Program-made: the position numbers and the translations under genes | Part shown: positions 54,512 to 64,000 of the stretch, in pieces | Position numbering within the stretch: the stretch's first letter is position 1 | How the letters are laid out: every line of letters starts with the position of its first letter | Origin: Acinetobacter courvalinii | Lineage (GTDB): Bacteria > Pseudomonadota > Gammaproteobacteria > Pseudomonadales > Moraxellaceae | DNA length: 64,000 bases | Assembly: GCF_014635545.1 (NCBI RefSeq) | Contig: NZ_BMDA01000001.1 | Coordinates: 1,628,739-1,692,738, forward strand | Direction: 5' to 3' | The notes under the pieces: generated by a model | Told to the model about the DNA's origin: nothing | The model's database searches: none | The model's input: only the letters and a program-made list of their open reading frames with translations

Positions 54512-56239
54512 TTACTTCTTGTCGGCTTTAAAACTGTCTTTCAGATCAAGGATACGGTTAAACACCGGTTTTTCTGCCTGATGATCCTGCTGATCCGCCA
54601 CAAAGTAACCTTCACGTTCAAACTGGAAACGATCTTCAGGTTTTGCTTGTGCCAAAGCAGGTTCAATCACGGCCTGAACCACTTTTAATGATTCTGGATT
54701 CAGATGAGCCAAAAAGTCATCATCTGCATCTGGTGCGGCTTCGTTAAACAAACGATCATAAATGCGGACTTCAGCCGGGACACCTTTGGTCGCAGAAACC
54801 CAATGAACCACACCTTTCACCTTACGACCTTCAGGATTTTTACCTAAAGTCTCCGGATCAATTGAACATTTAAGCTCAACCACTTCACCATTGGCATCTT
54901 TAATCACTTCATCACATTTGATCACGTAAGCATGGCGTAAACGCACCTCACCCTCAGGAATCAAACGCTTAAAGCCTTTAGGCGGTACTTCTTCAAAATC
55001 TTTACGATCAATATAAAGTTCACGCGTTAACGGAATAATGCGTTCGCCCATATCCACGTTCGGATGACGTGCATGAGTGAGTTCCAATTCTTCAGGTAAG
55101 TTGGTAAGCGTGACTTTAAGTGGGTTCAATACTGCCATACCGCGTGCTGCAGCATTTTCCAATGACTGACGGATACAGAACTCAAGCATCGCCACATCGA
55201 CGATACCATCGGTTTTTGAAACGCCAACACGCTTACAGAAGTCACGCAAGCCTTCAGGGGTGAAACCACGGCGACGCATCCCCACCACGGTTGGCATACG
55301 TGGGTCATCCCAGCCGTGTACATAGTTGCCTTCAACCAGTTTACGCAATTTACGTTTCGAGGTAATGGTATAGTCAACATTTAAACGAGAAGATTCGTAC
55401 TGACGTGGTACTGCTTGCGAATGAACTTTCTCGACAATCCAGTCATAAAATGGACGGTGATCCTGGAACTCTAGGGTACAGAGTGAATGGGTAATGCCCT
55501 CAATTGCATCTGACAATGGATGAGCATAGTCATACATTGGATACATTTTCCATTTATCACCGGTTTGGTGATGCTCTGAATGCAATACACGATAAAGAAT
55601 CGGATCACGCATATGCACATTCGGGCTGGCCATATCAATTTTGGCACGGAGTACAGCACCGCCCTCTTGGATTTCACCATTACGCATTTGTTCAAAACGT
55701 GCCAGGTTCTCAGCAACTGTTGCATCACGGTAAGGTGAGTTTTTACCTGGCTCAACGAAATTACCGCGGTTTAGCTTGATTTCCTCTGGAGTTTGCAAAT
55801 CCACATAGGCATCACCTTGTTCAATTAACTGAACCGCCCATGCATATAACTGATCAAAATAACCAGAGGCATAACGTGGCTCGCCATCCCAGTTAAAGCC
55901 TAACCATTTTACGTCGTTGGCAATACCATCAACATATTCTTGTTCTTCAGCATCTGGGTTGGTATCGTCAAAACGCAAATTACATAAGCCATCGAATTCT
56001 TCGGCAATCCCAAAGTTCAAACAAATCGCTTTCACATGACCAATATGCAAGTAACCATTTGGCTCAGGCGGGAAACGTGTCACTACTTTTTGGGTACGAC
56101 CTTCTTTTAAATCATCAGTAATGACTTGACGAACAAAATCTAAGCCTGCCTGTTGTTCTTGCTGCGCAGCATCGACAGAGGCTTGAGTATTCGGCGTCGG
56201 GGTCTTTGGCAGTTCTGAAACAACATCATTTGGCTTCAT
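54512..56239 (-). CDS. glnS: Glutaminyl-tRNA synthetase
   Basis: GlnRS charges tRNA-Gln. The product is about 575 residues from [14 protein letters not shown]; the ATG 16 codons earlier would add a hydrophobic, non-conserved leader. Class I motifs are [15 protein letters not shown] (HIGH, about 50) and the KMSKS-equivalent [12 protein letters not shown] (about 295). Family marks include [33 protein letters not shown] and the C-terminal anticodon-binding beta-barrels (about 350-560). It is slightly longer at the N-terminus than the E. coli enzyme (554). Confidence 0.96.
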   Translation of the reverse strand: MKPNDVVSELPKTPTPNTQASVDAAQQEQQAGLDFVRQVITDDLKEGRTQKVVTRFPPEPNGYLHIGHVKAICLNFGIAEEFDGLCNLRFDDTNPDAEEQEYVDGIANDVKWLGFNWDGEPRYASGYFDQLYAWAVQLIEQGDAYVDLQTPEEIKLNRGNFVEPGKNSPYRDATVAENLARFEQMRNGEIQEGGAVLRAKIDMASPNVHMRDPILYRVLHSEHHQTGDKWKMYPMYDYAHPLSDAIEGITHSLCTLEFQDHRPFYDWIVEKVHSQAVPRQYESSRLNVDYTITSKRKLRKLVEGNYVHGWDDPRMPTVVGMRRRGFTPEGLRDFCKRVGVSKTDGIVDVAMLEFCIRQSLENAAARGMAVLNPLKVTLTNLPEELELTHARHPNVDMGERIIPLTRELYIDRKDFEEVPPKGFKRLIPEGEVRLRHAYVIKCDEVIKDANGEVVELKCSIDPETLGKNPEGRKVKGVVHWVSATKGVPAEVRIYDRLFNEAAPDADDDFLAHLNPESLKVVQAVIEPALAQAKPEDRFQFEREGYFVADQQDHQAEKPVFNRILDLKDSFKADKK

Positions 56240-56406
56240 AGGGTGTAAATCACTTCTTACAGTTAAAAATGGGAAATAAAAACGCAATCTTTACTATTTA
56301 TGAAAGATTTTAACGTTTTTTACTTGCCTTGTAGTTTACAGTTTGCTTATGCTTCTCTCAACCAAAAACCCATGGTCAATTTGCCCATGTTTAGGAGATT
56401 AATGTA

Positions 56407-56916
56407 ATGAGTTTTCCTCAAGTCGAATTAAACACCAACAAAGGTCGTATTGTTCTTGAGCTTAACGCTGAAAAAGCACCAAAAACGGTTGCAAATTTCT
56501 TAGAATATGTACGTGACGGTTTCTATGACGGCGTAATTTTCCACCGTGTGATTGATGGTTTTATGATCCAGGGCGGTGGCATGGACGAAAACTTCAAAGA
56601 GAAAGCAACGCGTGATTCAATCGAAAACGAAGCTGACAACGGCTTAAGCAACGATGAAGGCACAATTGCAATGGCGCGTACTCAAGCTCCGCACTCTGCT
56701 TCTGCTCAATTCTTCATTAATGTTAAAAACAACTCGTTCTTGAACCACACGGGTAAAACAGCTCAAGGCTGGGGTTACGCTGTATTCGGTAAAGTCGTTG
56801 AAGGCATGGACGTTGTTGAAGCAATTAAAGGCGTTCGTACAGGTAACCGTGGTTACCACGCTGACGTTCCTTTAGAAAACGTTGTGATTGAATCTGCTAA
56901 AATTATTTCTGAATAA
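56407..56916 (+). CDS. ppiB: Cytoplasmic cyclophilin PpiB
   Basis: The 169-residue cyclophilin-type peptidyl-prolyl isomerase has no signal peptide. Catalytic and binding blocks are [14 protein letters not shown] (catalytic Arg), [46 protein letters not shown] and the closing [10 protein letters not shown]. The order of divergent glnS and the downstream lpxH matches other gammaproteobacteria, where ppiB-lpxH lie together. Confidence 0.95.
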   Translation: MSFPQVELNTNKGRIVLELNAEKAPKTVANFLEYVRDGFYDGVIFHRVIDGFMIQGGGMDENFKEKATRDSIENEADNGLSNDEGTIAMARTQAPHSASAQFFINVKNNSFLNHTGKTAQGWGYAVFGKVVEGMDVVEAIKGVRTGNRGYHADVPLENVVIESAKIISE

Positions 56917-56995
56917 TAATCTCTCCTGAGTAGCCTCGCTACGCAGGTCCCTCTTTGTTAAAGAGGGATTTAGGGAGATTAAAAAGGATAAAAAT

Positions 56996-57712
56996 GTGAC
57001 CTATCTGTTTATCTCAGATTTACACTTGTCACCTGATCACCCTCGACTCGTTCGAGGGTTTTTGGCTTTACTGGACGAATACAAGAATAAAAATACCCAG
57101 CTCTATATTTTAGGTGACTGGTTTAATGCCTGGATTGGCGATGATTACACTGCTCCATGGTTGGATGAAATTGTCACTGCCCTACAATCCTTTTCTGCTG
57201 CTGGTAATCAGATTTACTTCCAAGTCGGTAATCGTGATTTTGCCTTAGGCCAAAAATTCTTGGACCAATTCAACGCTATTTTACTGCCCGATGTTTATAC
57301 CCTAGAAATTAATCACATTAAATTCCGACTTGAACATGGCGATGCCTTATGTACCGATGATGTGGCTTACCAGCGTTTCCGCAAAGTGATTCGTAATCCA
57401 GTGTTATTAGGACTAATAAAACGAACGCCGCTCAGTTTTAGGCAAAAACTTGCCAACGGTTTCCGTAAAAAAAGTAGTGCAACCAAACAGCTCAAAAGTT
57501 ATGACATCATGGATGTGAATGCTCAAGCCGTAGAATCCGTGATTGAACAGGTTGATTATTTAATTCATGGACATACTCATCGTCCTGAAATCCATCAACT
57601 GCAAAATAAGCAGCGTATTGTATTAGGCGACTGGCGTGAAGATACAGCCTGGATCTTAGAGCTCAATCCACAAGAAAATTATCAATTAGATTTTAAACAG
57701 TGGCATTATTAA
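56996..57712 (+). CDS. lpxH: UDP-2,3-diacylglucosamine hydrolase LpxH
   Basis: LpxH makes lipid X, the fourth step of lipid A synthesis, at the inner membrane. The start is a GTG (MTYLFISDLHLSPDHPRL, 238 residues) with AAGGA six bases upstream. Metallophosphatase motifs in order: SDLHLS (Asp-x-His), LGDWFNAWIGDD (GD), VGNRDFALG (GNRD), LEHGDALCTDD (His-Gly-Asp) and IHGHTHRPEIH (GHTHRP), all manganese ligands. The 79-base gap from ppiB suggests possible co-transcription. Confidence 0.96.
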   Translation: MTYLFISDLHLSPDHPRLVRGFLALLDEYKNKNTQLYILGDWFNAWIGDDYTAPWLDEIVTALQSFSAAGNQIYFQVGNRDFALGQKFLDQFNAILLPDVYTLEINHIKFRLEHGDALCTDDVAYQRFRKVIRNPVLLGLIKRTPLSFRQKLANGFRKKSSATKQLKSYDIMDVNAQAVESVIEQVDYLIHGHTHRPEIHQLQNKQRIVLGDWREDTAWILELNPQENYQLDFKQWHY

Positions 57713-57950
57713 GTATTTAACTAGCTTGCTTACTAAAATATCTATTTCTTATTTCTGTACTTTTTAATGTTTAAATTCATTTCAATCCCCGCGCGATATT
57801 AGGTCTTAATCTTCTTACGCTGGATCAGCGTTTAGTCATTCTGATCAAGCGCATATACCACTTAAATCGATATCAAAATCACATTTAGCTACTTTCAGCG
57901 GCAGTAAGATCAAGTAAAATAAATGAAACTTTTAATTGAGTGAATGACGG

Positions 57951-58604
57951 ATGGATACCTTAGCTACAGCAAAAACACGTTATGCAACCAAAGCTTATGA
58001 TGCAGAGAAAAAAATTCCAAAACAGCAGTTTGAAAAGCTTTTAGAAATTTTACGTTTCAGCCCTTCTTCTGTGAATATCCAGCCGTGGCATTTTCTGATT
58101 GCTGAGACAGATGAAGCTAAACAACGTATCGCATCAGGATTGACGGGCAACTATGTATATAACGCTGCCAAAGTGCTTCATTCTTCGCATACTTTAATCT
58201 TTTGTACACATACTGATATCTCGGCTGAGTATTTAGAACAGTTATTGCAACAGGATGATCTCAGTGGCCGTTTTAAAGATGAAACAGCCAAACAGGGACA
58301 ACGCACGACACGCGAAGGCTATGTCGAGTTTTATCGTAATGAACTGAAAAATCTACCTGCCTGGATGGAAAATCAGACCTATCTGGCATTAGGACAATTA
58401 CTTTTTGCTGCAGGTCTGGAAGGCATCGACGCCACCCCAATGGAAGGCTTTGATCGTGATACCATCAATCAGGAATTTGGATTAACCGAAAAGGGTCTAA
58501 AAGCCTCGGTCATCGTGGCGTTGGGTTATCGCAGTGACAGTGATTTTAATGCCAAACTGCCTAAATCACGTCTCCCTGATGACGTGATTTTCACACGTTT
58601 ATAA
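57951..58604 (+). CDS. nfsB: Oxygen-insensitive NAD(P)H nitroreductase
   Basis: This 217-residue FMN enzyme of the NfsB type reduces nitroaromatics and quinones, and NAD(P)H-dependent flavin. FMN-contact blocks are ARTRYATKAYD-like at the start (KTRYATKAYDAEKKIP), LRFSPSSVNIQPWHFLIAE, and ATPMEGFDRDTINQEFGL and VIVALGYRSDSDFNAKLPKSRLP near the C-terminus. Length is exact for the family. The gene has a shared terminator with the DMT transporter. It can activate nitrofuran-type drugs by family precedent. Confidence 0.92.
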   Translation: MDTLATAKTRYATKAYDAEKKIPKQQFEKLLEILRFSPSSVNIQPWHFLIAETDEAKQRIASGLTGNYVYNAAKVLHSSHTLIFCTHTDISAEYLEQLLQQDDLSGRFKDETAKQGQRTTREGYVEFYRNELKNLPAWMENQTYLALGQLLFAAGLEGIDATPMEGFDRDTINQEFGLTEKGLKASVIVALGYRSDSDFNAKLPKSRLPDDVIFTRL

Positions 58605-58610
58605 GCATTC

Positions 58611-58640
58611 AAAAAAGGGAGTATTGGTTACTCCCTTTTT
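58611..58640. terminator. Bidirectional terminator between nfsB and the DMT transporter
   Basis: AAAAGGGAGT and ACTCCCTTTT pair around a seven-base loop with A- and T-runs at either end. Confidence 0.85.
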
Positions 58641-59496
58641 ACATCATGGCTTTTGCCAAACAAAGTACCGCAACAATACCACTGACCAAACCAATCCAGG
58701 TATAGGCCTGTAAACGTTCTTTAAAGAAGATCACCCCACTCAATACACCTAATATCACCACCAGAATATTCATACCCGCAAAAACAATGGCAGGCGTTTC
58801 CTTGAACAGCATATGTGCCTTGACATATAAAGCGATATTGGCAAAATTCAGTACACCGAGCACTAAACCCGTAAAAATATTTTTAGGCTGCCAATTCGGC
58901 TGTGTAATCGCGATATATGCAATTGAAAGGATAAAAGCACCAATAAAGGCAAGATTCAGCGTAACAGCCGATTGAAGCCCCAAACTACTGCTGTATTTAA
59001 GCAGCACATCAATTGCAGCATAACCCGCCCAGACACTGAATAAAAACAACGCAGATTTTAAATTGATGCCTTTACTGGCCTGCTCCGTGGCCTGACCAAT
59101 AATGATGGCTAAAATTGCGATGATTCCCAGAACCACACCAATCAACTTAATCTGACTAAACTGCTCACCAAAAATAAAATAAGCGGCGAGTAATGACAAA
59201 ATCACCGCAAGTCGTTGCGCAATTTCTGTTTTAAGAATCCCTGCGAATTGCAATGATTTTGCCAGACATAAAAAAATACTCGGCAATAGCACAGCAAGCA
59301 CTAAAATCAGCCACCAAGGCGTGTGATTGAAAGAAATATGGGTAAGATCGGTTTTAAACCAGTAATAACATAAAATGCTTGCACTTAAATAATTCCATGC
59401 AATCATTTGAAAAACATCGAATCCCTTGGCTTTCAGGTATTTCAATACAATCGAGACGAGAACACTACAACATGCCGCAGCAACAATCATTTCCAT
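58639..59496 (-). CDS. DMT-superfamily (EamA-type) transporter
   Basis: This 285-residue integral membrane protein has ten predicted helices in two EamA repeats (about 1-135 and 145-282); segments such as LKYLKAKGFDVFQMIAWNYLSAS and ITKTEIAQRL-type loops (here ILKTEIAQRLAVILSLLAAYF) are typical of the family. The second repeat ends GVIFFKERLQAYTWIGLVSGI, an EamA signature. Substrates of these exporters (amino acids, nucleosides, drugs) cannot be inferred. It is a single gene between terminators. Confidence 0.85.
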   Translation of the reverse strand: MEMIVAAACCSVLVSIVLKYLKAKGFDVFQMIAWNYLSASILCYYWFKTDLTHISFNHTPWWLILVLAVLLPSIFLCLAKSLQFAGILKTEIAQRLAVILSLLAAYFIFGEQFSQIKLIGVVLGIIAILAIIIGQATEQASKGINLKSALFLFSVWAGYAAIDVLLKYSSSLGLQSAVTLNLAFIGAFILSIAYIAITQPNWQPKNIFTGLVLGVLNFANIALYVKAHMLFKETPAIVFAGMNILVVILGVLSGVIFFKERLQAYTWIGLVSGIVAVLCLAKAMM

Positions 59497-59523
59497 AATA
59501 TTTATTCTAGCTTTTTAAAACAC

Positions 59524-59557
59524 AAAAAAATGCCAGTCGATTAAAAGACTGGCATTT
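59524..59557 (-). terminator. Terminator of hfq
   Basis: AATGCCAGTC and GACTGGCATT pair around an eight-base loop; on the minus strand a long T-run follows. Confidence 0.86.
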
Positions 59558-59577
59558 TCTTAAAGATCATCGATCAA

Positions 59578-60093
59578 TTAACGATTATTTTCGTCTTCTT
59601 GACCATCTTCAAATTTAGTTTCGCCATCAAAGCCACCTTGATGACCGCCGCCGAAGCCGCCTTGACCACCGAAGCCACCTTGACCACCGAAGCCGCTTTG
59701 ACCGCCACCGAAGCCACCTTGACCACCGAAGCCACCTTGACCGCCGAAGCCACCTTGACCGCCGAAGCCACCTTGACCACCGAAGCCACCTTGACCGCCG
59801 AAGCCGCCAGTAGAACCTTGACCACCGAAGCCACCAGTAGCGCCTTGAGCCGGGAAGCCACCTGCAGCGCCTTGAGCACCAGCTGGACGTGGGTTACGCG
59901 CAGGAACAACTGTAGAAATCGCGTGTTTATAAACCATTTGGCTTACAGTGTTCTTCAATAAAACGACATATTGGTCAAATGACTCAATGTGTCCCTGCAA
60001 TTTGATACCGTTTACAAGGAAAATAGAAACTGGAATACGTTCTTTACGGAGAGAATTTAAGAACGGATCTTGTAAAGTTTGACCTTTAGACAT
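59578..60093 (-). CDS. hfq: RNA chaperone Hfq with long glycine-rich tail
   Basis: Hfq is a hexameric Sm-like protein that pairs small RNAs with mRNAs. From [15 protein letters not shown] (GGAG upstream; an ATG four codons earlier is not conserved) it has 171 residues, against 102 in E. coli. The Sm1 motif ([20 protein letters not shown]) and Sm2 motif ([10 protein letters not shown]) are intact, so the RNA-binding faces should work. The rest is a low-complexity tail (about 75-155) of GGFGGQ units, ending in an acidic tip ([10 protein letters not shown]). The gene order hfq after miaA is standard. Confidence 0.95.
   Translation of the reverse strand: MSKGQTLQDPFLNSLRKERIPVSIFLVNGIKLQGHIESFDQYVVLLKNTVSQMVYKHAISTVVPARNPRPAGAQGAAGGFPAQGATGGFGGQGSTGGFGGQGGFGGQGGFGGQGGFGGQGGFGGQGGFGGGQSGFGGQGGFGGQGGFGGGHQGGFDGETKFEDGQEDENNR
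59635..59850 (-). repeat. Tandem GGFGGQ-encoding repeats in hfq
   Basis: About ten near-identical units of 12-18 bases (such as AAGCCACCTTGACCGCCG on the + strand) code for the glycine-rich tail. The repeats differ mainly at third positions, and copy number is likely to vary between strains. Confidence 0.8.
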
Positions 60094-60185
60094 TTTTAAC
60101 TCCAAAAAATTTTTAAATCAGCGCAAAAAAACTATCTTTATTTTTCAACTAAAAATTATTAAAAAGACAGCTTGCGAATTTTGCT

Positions 60186-61130
60186 TTATCCAAAGAAGTT
60201 TCGCAAGTCTTCTTTCGCCTGCTTTATCGTCACGTAAGTTTTAAAATCGTGTATTTCTTGCAAAGAACGTAACCAAGTGTATTGACGTTTTGCTAATTGC
60301 CTTGTAGCAAATAGCGCTTTGTTCTCCATTTCTACTTTATTTTCGAGACTCAAGTCACTTTTTAATAAAAATTCTAAAGCTTGACGATAACCGACAGACC
60401 GCATCGATGGTAAATCATCATTTAAATCGTATTTTTCAATCAACCTCTCTACTTCATTCAAAAAACCCATATCCCACATCTTGCGCAATCTTTGCTCAAT
60501 GCGTTGATGTAACTCTAACCGATCTGGCATCAATGCGTAGTTATGAAATGTGTAACGATATGGTTGATTTTTAGGTTGTTCAGCTTGTAATTTTGTTATG
60601 GGTTGACCGGTAATTCGATACACCTCCAGTGCCCGAATAATCCGCTGTTTATCTGATACTTTAAACTTTTGTCCCGCCACAGGATCGACCGCAACCAGCT
60701 CATCATAAACCGCCTGCCAGCCTTCCTGCTCTGCTTTAGAACTGATTGCATCGCGTATACTTTGATCTGCATTCGGTAGATTATCAGCCAGCCCTTCCAG
60801 CAAAGACTTAAAGTACAGCATGGTTCCACCCACCAGAATCGGGGTCTTGCCACGCGCATGCATATCATCAATCAATGGACATACATCTTCTACAAATTGT
60901 GCTGCGGAATATACTTCTAATGGCGTAATAATATCGATTAAATGATGCGGATACTGCTCCTGCTCTTGTTTGGTCGGCTTGGCCGTACCAATGTCCATAT
61001 CTTTATAAACTAAAGCCGAGTCTACTGAAATCAGCTCATAATTACCACGCTCGTAAAGTTCACATGCCAATGCGGTTTTACCACTTGCGGTAGGCCCCAT
61101 TAAATTGATTACGGGCAATTGATTTGACAT
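60186..61130 (-). CDS. miaA: tRNA dimethylallyltransferase MiaA
   Basis: MiaA isopentenylates A37 of tRNAs that read UNN codons. The 314-residue enzyme has the P-loop [11 protein letters not shown] (about 12-22), [16 protein letters not shown], the dimethylallyl acceptor region [32 protein letters not shown], and the C-terminal tRNA-binding [11 protein letters not shown] and [13 protein letters not shown]. It sits between mutL (6-base gap) and hfq, as in many proteobacteria. Confidence 0.96.
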   Translation of the reverse strand: MSNQLPVINLMGPTASGKTALACELYERGNYELISVDSALVYKDMDIGTAKPTKQEQEQYPHHLIDIITPLEVYSAAQFVEDVCPLIDDMHARGKTPILVGGTMLYFKSLLEGLADNLPNADQSIRDAISSKAEQEGWQAVYDELVAVDPVAGQKFKVSDKQRIIRALEVYRITGQPITKLQAEQPKNQPYRYTFHNYALMPDRLELHQRIEQRLRKMWDMGFLNEVERLIEKYDLNDDLPSMRSVGYRQALEFLLKSDLSLENKVEMENKALFATRQLAKRQYTWLRSLQEIHDFKTYVTIKQAKEDLRNFFG

Positions 61131-61136
61131 GTAAAA

Positions 61137-63107
61137 CTACTCTCCTCGAGCAAATAATTTATCTAGTTGATGCAATGGAAACGCGCGCCAGGTTGGACGA
61201 CCATGATTACATTGACTGGCGAATTCGGTCTGTTCCATTTGACGTAATAAGGCATTCATTTCTGAGAGGCTTAATTGTCGATGGGCACGTACTGCCCCAT
61301 GACAGGCCATGCCCGCCAAAAGCTCATCACGTTTTTGCAATAAACCTCTCGCCTCATCATTGGGGTCCAGATCATTTAATAATTCTGGAATCAGATTAGC
61401 AAAGTCAGCCTTGTGCAAAATCGCAGGAACACCACGTACAATTACCTGCTCATCGCCATATTGATCTATTTCCAGACCTAAACGTTGCAATTGCGGCTGT
61501 AGATCCTCGATCCGCGTCGCCTGCATGCGGGTGATCGAAACCACCTTCGGAATCAGCAATTGCTGTGAGGTCCAGAACTCAGGCTTATCCCATGCCGATT
61601 TCATCTGTTGTAACAGAATCCGCTCATGTGCAGCATGCATGTCCACAATAATCAGGCCTTCCGTATTCTGAGCAAGAATATAGATGCCATGTAGCTGTGC
61701 GATTGCAATACCTAACGGAAACTCATCCACTCGAGATGACATTGCTTGATCATCTGTTACTCCCCCTTTATCAAGAGCTGGAGAGATTTGCTCATCATCA
61801 CGCAAAGGTGCCAGATAGGTTTTCAAGGCATTATTCAGTTGAACTGAACCGTTGTAACGTGGTTGCTGAGTTTGCGCTGAATTGTACTGTATTGCCTGCG
61901 GGCGACTCTGATGAAAGTCGGTCAATAAATCGGTCGACACCTCGGCAGACTGGGCGGCCTGTGGTGCAGCTTCTACAGCGGCACGATGCAGATTAAATTG
62001 TTCCTGATATTTTGGCTGTGCTAGGGCACTGAAATTATTCTCTGCCCCATCTGTTTTCATGGCCTGTGCCAGATCAGCTGTTGCCGTCTGGAATTGCGAC
62101 AAAGTTGCTTTGGCATAATGCCGTACGAACTCATGCACTTCACGCTGGTTCAGAAAACGGATTTCGTGCTTGGTCGGATGCACATTGACATCAATATTTT
62201 CAGGATCAACTTCTAAAAATAACAGATAGGATGAATGTTGATGACCATGCAGAATACCGTCATAGGCCATACGTAAGGCATGCGAAATGGTCTTGTCCTT
62301 CACAATACGACCATTCACATAGACATATTGCAAATCGGCCTGTGCCCGCGCATCGGATGGATGACCCAGCCAGCCAGATAAACGCATATTAATACTATCC
62401 GAATCGATCCAGTAGGCATTCTGGATAAATTGCTGTCCCAATAATTGTTGCACCCGCTGATAACGTAATTCGCCACTATCCGCGATCGGCAGGTTTAAAC
62501 GGATATTATCGTTATGTTCCAGTACAAATCGAATATCGAAATGGGTTAAAGCCAGACGACGCACAATTTCTTCAATATGATTATATTCTGTGGTCGGTTT
62601 TTTTAAGAATTTACGGCGTGCAGGCACATTAAAAAATAAATCCTGCACCCGAATATGCGTCCCTTTCTGGGCAGCCACCGCCTGAATCTGCTGATGATCA
62701 AATGCTGTCCCGTTCACTTCAACCTGATAGCCAACACCCTGCTCATCCTGACTGCTGGTCAAGGTCAAACGCGATACAGCTGCAATCGAAGCCAAGGCTT
62801 CACCACGAAAGCCCAGACTCACAATCGCGTGTAAATCATCTGCAGTCTGAATTTTGCTGGTGGCGTGTCGCATCACGGCTAAAGGTAAATCTTCCGGATG
62901 AATCCCGTTACCATTATCAATGATTTCAATCAGGGTTGAACCGCCCTGAGCAATCCGGATAATCAGTTCAGTTGCGCCCGCATCAATCGAGTTTTCTAAT
63001 AATTCTTTGACCACTGATGAAGGACGTTCAATAACCTCACCCGCTGCAATCTGGTTGGCTAATGCAGCATCAAGGGTATGAATACGACGGGTTGAATCAT
63101 GCGCCAT
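61137..63107 (-). CDS. mutL: DNA mismatch repair protein MutL
   Basis: MutL links mismatch recognition by MutS to strand removal. The 656-residue protein has the GHKL ATPase motifs [22 protein letters not shown] and [14 protein letters not shown], then a long Gln/Ala-rich linker (about 345-455) and a C-terminal dimerisation domain. That domain has [14 protein letters not shown], similar to the MutL endonuclease motif DQHA-x2-E-x4-E but with Gln in place of the last Glu, plus ACHGAVRAH and [11 protein letters not shown]. It overlaps tsaE by 11 bases. Confidence 0.95.
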   Translation of the reverse strand: MAHDSTRRIHTLDAALANQIAAGEVIERPSSVVKELLENSIDAGATELIIRIAQGGSTLIEIIDNGNGIHPEDLPLAVMRHATSKIQTADDLHAIVSLGFRGEALASIAAVSRLTLTSSQDEQGVGYQVEVNGTAFDHQQIQAVAAQKGTHIRVQDLFFNVPARRKFLKKPTTEYNHIEEIVRRLALTHFDIRFVLEHNDNIRLNLPIADSGELRYQRVQQLLGQQFIQNAYWIDSDSINMRLSGWLGHPSDARAQADLQYVYVNGRIVKDKTISHALRMAYDGILHGHQHSSYLLFLEVDPENIDVNVHPTKHEIRFLNQREVHEFVRHYAKATLSQFQTATADLAQAMKTDGAENNFSALAQPKYQEQFNLHRAAVEAAPQAAQSAEVSTDLLTDFHQSRPQAIQYNSAQTQQPRYNGSVQLNNALKTYLAPLRDDEQISPALDKGGVTDDQAMSSRVDEFPLGIAIAQLHGIYILAQNTEGLIIVDMHAAHERILLQQMKSAWDKPEFWTSQQLLIPKVVSITRMQATRIEDLQPQLQRLGLEIDQYGDEQVIVRGVPAILHKADFANLIPELLNDLDPNDEARGLLQKRDELLAGMACHGAVRAHRQLSLSEMNALLRQMEQTEFASQCNHGRPTWRAFPLHQLDKLFARGE

Positions 63108-63573
63108 TCAATTGTTCCTGCAAAATTTGAATTAAAGATTCTGATTCTGTAGTTAAGGTGACAGACCGGGTCAACTCATCCTCTGATTTTTGAATATCAA
63201 TCACGATATCCGGCTTTGGAATCTCATCGCCACCTTTGGATGGCCATTCAAACAGAAATAAGGCGTCAGGCGTTTCCAGATAATCACGAATTCCCATCAA
63301 CTCCAATTCATAAGGATCATCCAGGCGATAAAGATCGAAATGGAAAATTTCTTTACCCTGAATGGTATAGGGTTCAACCAGCGTATAGGTCGGACTTTTT
63401 ACTGACCCTTTATGGCCGAGATTTTGTAAAAAATAACGGGTAAAGGTCGTCTTGCCAGCACCCAGATCACCAATCAAGTAAATAATGCCTGAATGCACAT
63501 GTTGAGACAGGATGCGTGCAAACTGTTGGGTGTCTTGTTCATGATTTAATTTAAATTTCACTGAATATGACAT
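63097..63573 (-). CDS. tsaE: tRNA threonylcarbamoyladenosine biosynthesis ATPase TsaE
   Basis: TsaE is the ATPase partner of TsaB-TsaD that drives formation of t6A37 in tRNAs reading ANN. The 158-residue protein has the Walker [20 protein letters not shown] (about 38-55), then [12 protein letters not shown], the acidic [22 protein letters not shown], and the LFEWPSKG block. It is first in the minus-strand tsaE-mutL-miaA-hfq set and overlaps mutL. The amiB gene usual between tsaE and mutL in enterobacteria is missing here. Confidence 0.95.
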   Translation of the reverse strand: MSYSVKFKLNHEQDTQQFARILSQHVHSGIIYLIGDLGAGKTTFTRYFLQNLGHKGSVKSPTYTLVEPYTIQGKEIFHFDLYRLDDPYELELMGIRDYLETPDALFLFEWPSKGGDEIPKPDIVIDIQKSEDELTRSVTLTTESESLIQILQEQLNGA

Positions 63574-63695
63574 GGCAAATAGAACAAAATTGGGATGCTG
63601 GCTATGATAACATTGCCCTGCTTCAAAGCCTAATCCATAGAAAGAAGTTGCTACTTTTTAAAACAACTTCTAAATTATTTTCTGAGGAAACTGTT

Positions 63696-64000
63696 GTGGA
63701 AGAACATCGGATACTCATTTCGAAATTTACGCATCAGCTTTTTTTATCCATTGGGAAACCTTTTGAAAAAACAACTGAGCTAGAAAGGCAAATTCTTGCG
63801 AGTTTTAGTTTCGGTGCCATTCATGCCCAATGTTTTTTAAATCAACTACCCGCTTTAGAGATTCATAAACTCGCCATTTTTATTTTGACTGCAGAATTTA
63901 AATATACCCCTCAACAAGCTAAAGATTTCGTAGAGCATCTTATTCAAGTTGCTAGCGACAAAGAGCTTCACCCGACCACTCATGCAATCATTCATAGAGG
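63696..64000 (+). CDS. Putative Imm48-like protein, cut by the window end
   Basis: A GTG at 63696 with TGAGGA seven bases upstream opens a frame that runs off the right edge: MEEHRILISKFTHQLFLSIG, then KPFEKTTELERQILASFSFG, AIHAQCFLNQLPALEIHKL and a helical stretch (YTPQQAKDFVEHLIQVASD). The start and the ASFSFGAIHAQ motif recall the Imm48 family found in Acinetobacter, but this is from memory. The 3' part cannot be seen, and no toxin gene is visible. Confidence 0.55.
   Translation, partial: MEEHRILISKFTHQLFLSIGKPFEKTTELERQILASFSFGAIHAQCFLNQLPALEIHKLAIFILTAEFKYTPQQAKDFVEHLIQVASDKELHPTTHAIIHR

Noticed and set aside
59635-59850. CRISPR-like array
   Set aside because: Repeats are in-frame codons of hfq with no unique spacers.
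59599-59961. 120-residue ORF antisense to hfq with Thr/Ala/Glu repeats
   Set aside because: It is the mirror of the GGFGGQ-encoding repeats; its periodic composition follows from the hfq tail and it has no ribosome site.

Overview
The window is a stretch of Acinetobacter-type chromosome (Moraxellaceae, Gammaproteobacteria). The genus call rests on an AceI chlorhexidine-type PACE efflux protein with its divergent AceR regulator, an Hfq with a very long glycine-rich tail, a stand-alone vgrG island, and a recA with no recognisable LexA box. Almost everything is ordinary chromosomal housekeeping. The accessory parts are the type VI secretion (T6SS) cargo block at about 35.5-43.0 kb, an apparently frameshifted orphan gene near 19.5-20.0 kb, and an immunity-like gene cut by the right edge.

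Layout. 0-6.8 kb: recA, recX, 4.5S RNA (ffs, minus strand), a CpoB-like periplasmic protein, ppiD, an HU gene, a phasin-like gene and a UbiJ-like SCP2 protein. 6.8-12.3 kb: the complete iron-sulfur assembly operon iscR-iscS-iscU-iscA-hscB-hscA-fdx, with an IscR-type operator over its promoter. 12.3-13.8 kb: a thioredoxin-reductase-like flavoprotein divergent from an Rrf2-family regulator, with two matching 17-bp operators between them. 13.8-20 kb: a membrane class III nucleotide cyclase, a HIT hydrolase, mfd and the damaged orphan. 20.2-35.5 kb: aceI/aceR, tal, leuE, a Kef-type antiporter, an MgtC-family protein, an RDD protein, a dienelactone hydrolase, pepN, two tandem DUF2147 genes, a zinc-ribbon protein and thiM.

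35.5-43.0 kb, all on the minus strand: vgrG, a 597-residue putative effector, two paralogous putative immunity genes (the second lacks its C-terminus), a lipoprotein gene split by an in-frame amber codon, and a decayed C-terminal scrap of a third immunity paralog. No T6SS structural genes are present, so this is an auxiliary cargo module. Duplication, truncation and nonsense decay suggest an actively turning-over toxin/immunity locus. It is the best candidate here for poorly described biology.

43.2-54.1 kb: a CHMI-type isomerase, a Pif1-like helicase, an alpha/beta hydrolase, then an ethanolamine catabolic block. That block has a GAF plus winged-helix regulator divergent from an ExaC/AcoD-type aldehyde dehydrogenase, followed by an ethanolamine permease, eutB and eutC. 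Ethanolamine is imported, split to acetaldehyde and ammonia, and the acetaldehyde is oxidised to acetate, with no microcompartment genes alongside. 54.5-64 kb: glnS, ppiB, lpxH, an nfsB-type nitroreductase, a DMT transporter, and the hfq-miaA-mutL-tsaE cluster.

Several intergenic spaces hold unlisted small ORFs that read like protein (27.3, 31.4, 33.3 and 54.4 kb). Function calls come from recognising motifs by eye; no database search was run.
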